Assembly: GCA_964405075.1 (NCBI GenBank)
Contig: CAYOMP010000021.1
Location: 1 to 28,040, forward strand
Direction: 5' to 3'
DNA from: CAYOMP01 sp964405075
GTDB taxonomy: Bacteria; Bacillota; Clostridia; Lachnospirales; Lachnospiraceae
Length of the DNA stretch: 28,040 nt
Below are positions 1-6,416 of the stretch, piece after piece. Made by a program: the position numbers and the translations under genes. Every line of letters begins with the position of its first letter. Within the stretch, counting starts at the first letter, position 1. Under the pieces are notes generated by a model. That model had not been told where the DNA came from. It did no database searches and saw only the letters and a list, made by a program, of their open reading frames with translations.

Positions 1-2200
1 TTCCTTTTTAACTGCTTCTGCAACTTCTACTACAACATCCTTAACGTATTTTAATTCCTTCTTTTCTCCAACTAATGGAATCATAATTTCTGGAACAATG
101 TCATATCCTTTTTCATTCTTAACTTCGATTGCAGCTTCCATAACGGCTCTAGTCTGCATCTTAGCAATTTCTGGATATGTTACAGCAAGACGACATCCTC
201 TGTGTCCCATCATTGGGTTGAATTCATGTAATGAATCACATTTATTCTTAACTTCTTCCACTGAAAGTCCCATATCAGCTGCTAATGCCTTAATATCTTC
301 TTCCTCTGTTGGAACAAATTCATGTAATGGTGGATCAAGATATCTAACTGTCATTGGTTTTCCTTCAAGAGTTTCATACATAGCTTTAAAGTCAGCTTTC
401 TGGAATTCACCAATTGCTTTAAGAGCTTCTTCTCTCTGCTCTACTGTATCAGAAAGAATCATTCTTCTAAATTTAGGAATTCTGTCTTCTCCAAAGAACA
501 TATGCTCTGTACGGCAAAGACCTATACCTTCAGCTCCCAATTCTACAGCTTTTGCTGTATCTTCTGGAGTATCAGCATTTGTTCTAACTTTAAGAGTTCT
601 ATATTTATCTGCCCAAGCCATAATTCTACCAAAGTTTCCACCAATTTCAGCTTCATTAGTTTTGATGTCACCTTTGTAGATTTTACCAGTTGAACCATCA
701 AGTGAAATATAGTCTCCTTCATGGAATGTATATCCACCAAGTTCAAATGTCTTAGCTTCTTCATCAATTTTAATTTCTCCACAACCAGATACACAACATG
801 TTCCCATACCACGGGCAACTACAGCTGCATGTGATGTCATACCACCACGAACTGTTAAAATACCCTGTGCTGCATGCATACCTTCAATATCTTCTGGAGA
901 TGTTTCAAGACGAACAAGGATAACTCTTTCACCTCNNNNNNNNNNTTCCTGCTTCTTTAGCTTCATCAGCTGTGAAGTATACTTTACCAGCTGCTGCACC
1001 TGGAGATGCTGGAAGCGCTGAGCCAATAACTTCTCCTGCTTTTAATGCTGCTGCATCAAATGTTGGGTGAAGTAACTGATCTAATGATTTAGCTTCAATT
1101 CTGCAAACTGCTTCTTCTTCTGTAATCTGTCCTTCATCTACTAAATCACAGGCAATCTGAATAGCTGCTGGAGCTGTTCTCTTACCATTTCTAGTCTGTA
1201 AGAAGTATAACTTACCTTCTTCAATTGTAAATTCCATATCCTGCATATCATGGAAATGATTTTCTAATTTCATAGCTAAATCCATAAACTGTTTGTAGCA
1301 GTCTGGTAAATCTTTTTCAAGCTGGCTGATTGGCTGTGGTGTTCTAACACCTGCAACAACGTCTTCGCCCTGTGCATTAATTAAATATTCACCAAATATA
1401 CCTTTAGCTCCTGTAGAAGGATTTCTTGTAAATGCAACACCTGTTCCAGATGTTTCTCCCATATTACCAAATACCATTGTCTGTACATTTACAGCAGTTC
1501 CCCAGTCACCTGGAATATCATTCATACGTCTGTAAACAATAGCTCTTGGGTTGTCCCATGAACGGAATACTGCTTTAACAGCTTCCATTAACTGAACCTT
1601 AGGTTCCTGTGGGAAATCCTGACCATTCATTGCTTCTTTATATACAGCTTTGAATTTTTCAGCTAATTCTTTTAAATCTTCGGCAGTTAATTCTGTGTCG
1701 TATTTAACTCCCTTTTCTTCTTTCATTTCATCAATAATCTTTTCAAAATATGATTTTGGAACTTCCATAACAACATCTGAAAACATCTGGATGAATCTTC
1801 TATATGAATCGTATGCAAATCTTGGATTACCTGTCTTTTTAGCAAATCCTTCAACTGCAACATCATTTAATCCTAAGTTAAGAATAGTATCCATCATACC
1901 TGGCATTGATGCTCTGGCACCTGAACGAACCGATACTAATAATGGATCTTCTGTATCACCAAATTTTTTACCATTTTCTTTTTCAAGCCATTCCAATGCT
2001 TCGAAAATCTGTGTCTGAATTTCATCAGAAATCATTTTTCCATTATTATAATAATCTGTACAAGCTTCAGTTGTAACTGTAAATCCCTGTGGAATTGGCA
2101 TTCCAAGGCCTGTCATCTCCGCTAAATTACAACCTTTTCCACCAAGAAGGTTTCTCATTGATGCGTTACCCTCTTTGAATAAATATACCCATTTTGCCAT
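1..2200 (-). CDS. ppdK: Pyruvate, phosphate dikinase (3' end outside window, assembly gap inside)
   Basis: Interconverts pyruvate + ATP + Pi and PEP + AMP + PPi in the cytosol, and in anaerobes often works in glycolysis. The N-terminal ATP-grasp domain begins with MAKWVYLFKEGNASMRNLLG, as in the Clostridium symbiosum enzyme. The phosphohistidine domain is clear: the GGMTSHAAVVARG motif has its catalytic His codon at 829-831. The remaining sequence to the window edge is the start of the PEP/pyruvate barrel (NPMMGHRGCRLAVTYPEIA). About 140 C-terminal residues, including the catalytic Cys, should lie beyond base 1. The ATG at 2200 follows a strong AGGAGG. Ten N at 936-945 interrupt the gene just before the GERVILVRLETSPEDIEGM segment. 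The frame after the Ns differs by one from the frame before, so the true gap is not ten bases. This is a gap artefact rather than evidence of a broken gene. Confidence 0.96.
936..945. other. Run of ten N (assembly gap) inside ppdK
   Basis: Ten undetermined bases. The upstream frame ends in GCA GGA A and the downstream frame resumes as GA GGT GAA AGA. Keeping one reading frame needs an unknown stretch divisible by three, so ten is a placeholder length. Comparison with my memory of the C. symbiosum protein suggests only a few residues are affected. Confidence 0.9.
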
Positions 2201-2339
2201 TTTTAATTCCTCCTAAATGATAATTATACTTGCTTGAGTCTATTTCTAGTATAAATTTTAACAATCTTTGTTGCCATCAAAAATCGCCAAAAAACTTAGT
2301 GCCACTAGCAAAAATTATATTTTTGTAACCCACAACCAT

Positions 2340-2367
2340 ATTTTAACATAGGATTTTTTATAGTCAA
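2340..2367 (-). promoter_or_regulatory. Probable sigma-A promoter of ppdK
   Basis: On the minus strand TTGACT (2367-2362), a 16-base spacer, and TAAAAT (2345-2340) preceded by TGT, giving an extended -10. A start near 2333 would leave a leader of about 130 bases before the AGGAGG of ppdK. Confidence 0.6.
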
Positions 2368-2441
2368 GTGGTTTTTATAACAAACAACAAAAATCAACAT
2401 ATTTTGCATATAGTTTTTTCGCCATTTCCACGCAATGCAAC

Positions 2442-2457
2442 ATACTGTATACAGTAT
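2442..2457. promoter_or_regulatory. Perfect 16-bp palindrome, operator candidate
   Basis: ATACTGTATACAGTAT reads identically on both strands, about 110 bases upstream of the predicted ppdK start of transcription. The TGTATACA core is reminiscent of GntR/FadR-type operators, but the binding protein is unknown. Confidence 0.4.
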
Positions 2458-2528
2458 TTTAATGTTATTTTAACCATTATGTGTTTAATATCAAAGTGTT
2501 TTTTGTGCATTTCATACAATTTTCCATT

Positions 2529-2546
2529 TTGTAAACACTTACACAA
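2529..2546. promoter_or_regulatory. Rex-like 18-bp palindromic site
   Basis: TTGTAAACACTTACACAA matches the Rex (redox-sensing repressor) consensus TTGTGAA-N4-TTCACAA at 12 of 14 defined positions. A TTGACA hexamer lies just upstream on the minus strand (2564-2559). NADH/NAD control of ppdK would make sense, but this rests on motif matching only. Confidence 0.3.
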
Positions 2547-2740
2547 TTAGTCTATAATTGTCAAAAAATAAACAATATTTTTATTAGTTTTTTTGCATCA
2601 ATATTTATAAGAACAAAGACAAATAGTTTTCTTGAAAACTCTCCGCGCGCGAGCGATGTTGTTTACGCCCCCTTCATCTTTCCGTAGTGTTTTTATCATA
2701 GGAAATCTATACACTTTAATACAACAATGTATTTCCTATC

Positions 2741-2778
2741 AAAAAAGGATCTAATACAAACAAGTATTAAATCCCTTT
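2741..2778 (-). terminator. Intrinsic terminator of the zinc-ribbon operon
   Basis: On the minus strand GGGATTTAATAC, loop TTGTTT, GTATTAGATCC, then TTTTTT. It starts about 50 bases after the stop of the second zinc-ribbon gene. Confidence 0.75.
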
Positions 2779-2828
2779 TGTTCCTTATTAATATAAAAAT
2801 AATGTTATCTCTAATGATTATATTTAAA

Positions 2829-3272
2829 CTACACTGTCAAAAATCTCATCTTAGGATTTCTGTCTTTTCTTGAAGCAGGAACTTCACCAATTTCCCCTTC
2901 TTCTAATGTTTCAGCTAAGTCTGCCACCAAATGACTAGCACATTCCGGACAAAACTTACCATATCTGATAGATATTCCGCATCCATGACACGAAAGAAAA
3001 TATGTTGAATCCTCTTTAATCTCAATACGTCCTTTTTTGATATAATGATTAACTCTAGCCACAGGAATATCCAACGCACTGGCTACATCCGATACCGTTG
3101 CATCCTCATGATCTGTAATATATGTTCTAACCTTGCCCAGAGTACTTTCTTCCTCATATCCACAGTTACGACATATATATATGCCCAATTCCACCCTACC
3201 ATATGGAGTGCCACATTCAGGACATTCAATTGCATTATAGTAAGGTTTTGTTTTAAATTCATAATTACTCAT
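2829..3272 (-). CDS. Zinc-ribbon / helix-turn-helix protein, paralogue 2 (YvyF-like)
   Basis: 147 residues. The N-terminal zinc ribbon has CPECG then CRNCG. A short winged or HTH-like segment follows (VRTYITDHEDATVSDVASAL, then IPVARVNHYIKKGRIEI). A second ribbon has CHGC then CPEC, and the C-terminus is basic (KMRFLTV). The order of ribbon, then 'ATVSDV' helix and 'I..GRI', resembles the YvyF/TIGR03826 flagellar-operon protein family, but no flagellar genes are nearby. It lies 24 bases downstream of its paralogue at 3297-3728 and shares roughly half its residues, including LGIYIC, GRI.IK.. and GKFC/GRFC. Function is unknown; nucleic-acid binding is an inference from the fold. The RBS is weak, so translation may depend on the upstream gene. 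Confidence 0.8.
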   Translation of the reverse strand: MSNYEFKTKPYYNAIECPECGTPYGRVELGIYICRNCGYEEESTLGKVRTYITDHEDATVSDVASALDIPVARVNHYIKKGRIEIKEDSTYFLSCHGCGISIRYGKFCPECASHLVADLAETLEEGEIGEVPASRKDRNPKMRFLTV

Positions 3273-3296
3273 TTTATCTTACACTTTCTATAATAA

Positions 3297-3728
3297 CTAT
3301 CTTCCAAAAAAACGCATTTTAGCATCACTCTTAGTATGTGGTTTTTCTCCCACCATACCTTCAGTTAATGCACTGGATAATTCATTACATAAACTTGCTG
3401 CACATGACTTACAAAATCTTCCATATTTAATCTCTGTCTTACATTTCTGACATTTTAAAAAATATGCTGAAGTATCTTTTATCTGAATTCTGCCATTTTC
3501 CAAGTATTCATTAATTTTGGCAATAGAAACTTCTGTTGCCTTAGATATTTCTGAAACTGTAGCTCCTTCGTTCTTCTCGAGATAAGTCCTAACTACACCA
3601 AATTCACTTTTTTCTTCATTTCCACACTTAGGGCATATATAAATTCCCAACTCTGCGTTACCATATTTATTTCCACATTTTGGACAATGTACTTCATTTC
3701 TAACACAAATATTTTCATCCATTATCAT
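3297..3728 (-). CDS. Zinc-ribbon / helix-turn-helix protein, paralogue 1 (YvyF-like)
   Basis: About 143 residues. The architecture matches the next gene: a zinc ribbon (CPKCG, then CPKCG), a helical 'GATVSEISKATEVSIAKINEYLENGRI' type segment, a second ribbon (CQKC, then CKSC), and a C-terminal KMRFFGR. The frame could open at a GTG at 3737, but AAGGTG sits six bases before the ATG at 3728, so I start there (MIMDEN). It is the first gene of a two-gene unit that ends at the terminator at 2741-2778. Tandem paralogues of this sort point to a local duplication with later divergence. Role unknown. Confidence 0.8.
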   Translation of the reverse strand: MIMDENICVRNEVHCPKCGNKYGNAELGIYICPKCGNEEKSEFGVVRTYLEKNEGATVSEISKATEVSIAKINEYLENGRIQIKDTSAYFLKCQKCKTEIKYGRFCKSCAASLCNELSSALTEGMVGEKPHTKSDAKMRFFGR

Positions 3729-3902
3729 AAGTGTCACCTTTTTTCTGAAATTTTTATAAAAATATTATAAAACAACACATATTAATTTTCAATACAATAG
3801 GCATAGTAAAAAAGTACTGTTTTTATTGTTTTATCCTTACATCTATTCAAATGAAAATTTTTCTTCAAAACACTGAATTTAAAACCTTAATTTAATACAA
3901 TT

Positions 3903-3938
3903 TATTTTACTTAACAATACTGTACATTAAGTAAAATA
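3903..3938. repeat. Perfect inverted repeat, 12-bp arms and 12-base loop
   Basis: Arms TATTTTACTTAA (3903-3914) and TTAAGTAAAATA (3927-3938), in the gap between the hemerythrin gene and the zinc-ribbon pair. Neither strand has a clear T-run after it, so it may be an operator upstream of the zinc-ribbon genes, a weak terminator or an mRNA end-stabilising stem. Confidence 0.5.
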
Positions 3939-3994
3939 TCTGACTATTATCTAATGTTTATCAAACTTACTAATATATTATTCGAAAATTCTTC

Positions 3995-4804
3995 TTACAA
4001 TACAGGAATCTTTTTGTCCATTTTTAGAATATGATTTATAAGCCAACCAAGTAAGAATTCAAGTAGTTCTTCCAGATATTCTTTCTGCTTGTCATCTACA
4101 TCATCTAAATTAATTTCATTCAACCTTTCTATAAATGCTGAATGAGCAATGCGTTGAAGCTCCAAACCATCATAATTAACACTTTCCATATACTCTTCTT
4201 CATCCTGAAAATGCATAATTGTATAATCCTTCAACTCACTCAAAATATGCACAATAACATCATATTTATCATGGACTAAAGTTGCTTTAATAACATCATT
4301 TGTTTCCTTAACGATTTCAAACAACCTTTTATGTTCTTCATCTATCAAGGAAATTCCTGTCCTATACACATCCTTGAACTCAAATGCATCCTCTATTGTA
4401 TCCTTATTTGTATTAGTAAATTTTCCAATCATAATATCACTACCAAGAATATGACGATAAAGCCATCTAGCCATAAAAAGGAGTATTTCACATACCTTTT
4501 CCTTGCATTCTTCATCTGTAATTTCATCTAATTGATAGCTCTCAATCTTTTCGATAAATTGCGCATGTTCTTTCTTTTGGCGTATAAGCTCCATATCGCC
4601 AATCTGCTCCATATAAGCTTCCTCGTGTACAAAATGAGTACTTGCATATTCCTTTAATTCTTTTACTAAATTTTTTCCCAAAATTTTTACATTACTGCCC
4701 TGTCCTATCAACTCTTGTGTCTCATTAATTAATTGAAATAATTTTCTATGTTCTTCATCAATTTCGTTAATTCCAATCATGCAATCTTCTGTAAATTTGT
4801 ACAT
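3995..4804 (-). CDS. Tandem two-domain hemerythrin-like protein
   Basis: 269 residues in two homologous four-helix hemerythrin domains, each normally carrying a di-iron site for O2 binding or sensing. Domain 1 ligand positions: H19 (DEEHRK), H57 and E61 (HFVHE), H80, H118 and D123 (HILGSD). Domain 2: H158, H198 and E202 (HFQDE), H221, H258 and D263 (HILKMD). In both domains the first His of the usual HxxxH pair is Gln (Q76, Q217). Bacteriohemerythrins are typically about 135 residues with one domain, so this is a duplication. No signal peptide or membrane segment, hence cytosolic. GGGAGG lies before the ATG. It probably handles oxygen or redox stress in an anaerobe. Confidence 0.9.
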   Translation of the reverse strand: MYKFTEDCMIGINEIDEEHRKLFQLINETQELIGQGSNVKILGKNLVKELKEYASTHFVHEEAYMEQIGDMELIRQKKEHAQFIEKIESYQLDEITDEECKEKVCEILLFMARWLYRHILGSDIMIGKFTNTNKDTIEDAFEFKDVYRTGISLIDEEHKRLFEIVKETNDVIKATLVHDKYDVIVHILSELKDYTIMHFQDEEEYMESVNYDGLELQRIAHSAFIERLNEINLDDVDDKQKEYLEELLEFLLGWLINHILKMDKKIPVL

Positions 4805-4973
4805 ACTTTTTCCTCCCGATGTTTACTTATTATTTCTTCAAAATTCAAGACTATCTATTCTTCTATACTATTTCATTCAATAATAGCAAGTTTTTATTAC
4901 TCATTTTGAACTGTGTCTTTTACTCATAATTCGAATATATCATAAACACATAAAATTCTAATTAAAAATACGT

Positions 4974-5009
4974 AAAAAAATGGGTTTCAAAAAACGAAAC
5001 CCATTTTTT
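4974..5009 (-). terminator. Terminator of the disordered-protein gene (bidirectional shape)
   Basis: ATGGGTTTC, loop AAAAAAC, GAAACCCAT, with an A-run before and a T-run after on the plus strand, so it works as an intrinsic terminator in either direction. It sits about 20 bases after the stop at 5027. Confidence 0.85.
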
Positions 5010-5026
5010 GTAGGAAGTTTGAATAA

Positions 5027-5566
5027 TTAATACATAAAATAAACATCATCATCGTATGAATCATTTTCATACTCTCTAGTCCAGTCTATATTATTAGTTC
5101 TCTTTACTTTCTTTTGAGGTCTGGCATTTGGTGATTTGCCACCCTTATTATAATTATCATTTTTCTTTTGAATAGCTTTTTTCTCTTTTTCTAAACGTTT
5201 AACAATATCCATTTTATCCGGCTGTTGTTCTTTAACTTTTGTATCTGCTGAAGCAGCGGACATTCTATCAGAATTTCCTCTTGAGAAGTCTCTTGAAGCG
5301 CCTCCTCTATTGGAATTACTAAAATTCTTTTTAAATTCACCACCGTGGTTATTATCTTTTTTACCTAAATTATCGTTTTTATTAAAGCGATTATTTTTTC
5401 TTTCCCCATCGTTTGAATTATAATCTTTTTTTCTTTCAAATCTAGTATTATCCGATTTAAAATCCCTTTTAAAATTATCTTTACTCTTATACTCTCTTCT
5501 TTCTCCATTTTCACGAGTTTTGTAGCCTCTATCGGCACGTTCTTCACTTGTATTACTGCTAACCAC
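5027..5566 (-). CDS. Asn/Arg/Gly-rich disordered protein of unknown function
   Basis: 179 residues, mostly low-complexity Lys, Arg, Asn, Asp and Gly with RGG-like pieces (NRGGASRDFSRGN). A short predicted helix follows at about 115-135 (DIVKRLEKEKKAIQKKN), and the C-terminus is acidic and aromatic (DWTREYENDSYDDDVYFMY). No fold is recognisable. The start is a GTG at 5566, with GAGGAG nine bases upstream. A sigma-A promoter lies at 5603-5630 and a terminator follows, so it is a single-gene unit. RNA binding or condensate-type behaviour is only suggested by composition. The clean promoter, RBS and terminator argue that it is real rather than a spurious frame. Confidence 0.75.
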   Translation of the reverse strand: MVSSNTSEERADRGYKTRENGERREYKSKDNFKRDFKSDNTRFERKKDYNSNDGERKNNRFNKNDNLGKKDNNHGGEFKKNFSNSNRGGASRDFSRGNSDRMSAASADTKVKEQQPDKMDIVKRLEKEKKAIQKKNDNYNKGGKSPNARPQKKVKRTNNIDWTREYENDSYDDDVYFMY

Positions 5567-5602
5567 GAAAGTTATCTCCTCTCAATATTTTTCACTCTTT
5601 TA

Positions 5603-5630
5603 ATTTTATTATAATTTGTGATAAAGTCAA
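5603..5630 (-). promoter_or_regulatory. Sigma-A promoter of the disordered-protein gene
   Basis: Minus strand TTGACT (5630-5625), a 16-base spacer, TAAAAT (5608-5603). These are the same hexamers and spacing as at ppdK. Confidence 0.6.
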
Positions 5631-5732
5631 CATATTTTTAATGATTTTATTATTATTTTACATATTGTTTTTTCTGATAATACCTTGCTTTTATATGTTA
5701 CTTCTGATACAGTTAAATTAGTTTATAACAAT

Positions 5733-5745
5733 ATGCTTTAAGCAT
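5733..5745. repeat. Small palindrome in the leader of the DUF1292 gene
   Basis: ATGCTT-T-AAGCAT, 17 bases before the start codon of the DUF1292 gene. It could form a short hairpin or bind a regulator; nothing firmer can be said. Confidence 0.3.
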
Positions 5746-5761
5746 AAGAAAAGAGGTTAAT

Positions 5762-6094
5762 ATGGCGAATAATAATGAAGATTACGGTTTTGATTTAGAA
5801 ATGGGTTTTGATGAAAACTCAACAGTAACATTAACTTTAGATGACGATACAGTTATTGAATGTTCTATCTTAACTATTTTCCCAGTAAATGATATGGATT
5901 ATATTGCACTTTTACCACTTGATGAAAATGGTGAACCAAATGAAGATGGCGAAGTATTCTTATATCGTTATTTAGAAAATGAAGATGAAGAACCTTCTTT
6001 AGAAAACATAGAAGATGATGACGAATACGAAGCAGTAGCTGATGCATTTGATGAATTATTAGATGCTGCTGAGTTCGACGAATTAGACAACTAA
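5762..6094 (+). CDS. DUF1292 family protein (YrzB-like)
   Basis: 110 residues and very acidic. The DUF1292 core is residues 18-75: STVTLTLDDDTVIECSILTI, then YIALLPLDE..., then EVFLYRYLE. The acidic C-terminal tail is rich in Asp and Glu. Proteins of this family (B. subtilis YrzB) are often found near mreB, yqgF and alaS type genes; here it stands alone. Function unknown. AGAGG precedes the ATG. The terminator at 6186-6242 probably ends its transcript. Confidence 0.85.
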   Translation: MANNNEDYGFDLEMGFDENSTVTLTLDDDTVIECSILTIFPVNDMDYIALLPLDENGEPNEDGEVFLYRYLENEDEEPSLENIEDDDEYEAVADAFDELLDAAEFDELDN

Positions 6095-6185
6095 CACAAA
6101 ATTCTGTAACCTACGTTTTTAAAATTATGATAGCAGTTGAATAACCTACTTATACGATTGTTAGATTATTAAATTGCATTATATT

Positions 6186-6242
6186 AGAAAGAGAACATCC
6201 CGTAAAAACTAATATTTTGGGGATATCCTCTTTCTTTTTTCA
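6186..6242 (+). terminator. Intrinsic terminator after the DUF1292 gene
   Basis: AGAAAGAG...ATCCC pairs with GGGAT..CTCTTTCT and is followed by TTTTT on the plus strand. It lies about 90 bases downstream of the DUF1292 stop. Confidence 0.6.
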
Positions 6243-6270
6243 TTTGATAGAAAATTTCTTTCCTAATCCA

Positions 6271-6317
6271 ACTAAAAAAATCTACTGAATCTTTTTTGTC
6301 GTATACTTGACAATAAA
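6271..6317 (-). repeat. Dispersed repeat, copy A
   Basis: ACTAAAAAAA...TTTTTTGTCGTATACTTGACAATAAA on the plus strand aligns with 20840-20886, with almost only transition differences. It sits inside the doubtful frame downstream of the helicase. Confidence 0.45.
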
Positions 6318-6416
6318 CGCTCTGCGAAAATACGCACATTTTTGCCAGCTCTTTTTCATTCATTTTATGTCTAAATTCATAAGTATTCAATATCAAAATT
6401 AAAAAGAATAATTCAT

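Larger units (their letters stand above)
2201..2828. other. Long intergenic region upstream of ppdK (no gene seen)
   Basis: No convincing coding sequence on either strand. From the zinc-ribbon operon towards ppdK it holds an intrinsic terminator (2741-2778), a 9-bp inverted repeat (2698-2706 with 2731-2739), an isolated GC-rich patch (2643-2655) in otherwise very AT-rich DNA, a Rex-like palindrome (2529-2546), a perfect 16-bp palindrome (2442-2457) and a good sigma-A promoter (2340-2367). It looks like a regulatory region for ppdK. Confidence 0.6.
6184..6396 (-). other. Doubtful 70-codon frame containing a dispersed repeat
   Basis: An open frame just downstream of the helicase gene. Its only start is a TTG without an RBS, and its last 15 or so codons are the stem of the plus-strand terminator at 6186-6242. 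The middle (6282-6316) resembles a stretch near 20840-20885. It may be a decayed small gene or a repeat remnant rather than a live protein. The peptide includes VYCQVYDKKDSVDFFSW, which I cannot assign to a family. Confidence 0.3.

Noticed and set aside
98..679. 193-codon plus-strand frame opposite ppdK
   Set aside because: Antisense to a clearly conserved gene with no RBS; the product resembles nothing known.
929..931. In-frame stop after the N-run in ppdK as evidence of a pseudogene
   Set aside because: The stop appears only if the Ns are exactly ten bases; the downstream frame continues intact to the window edge.
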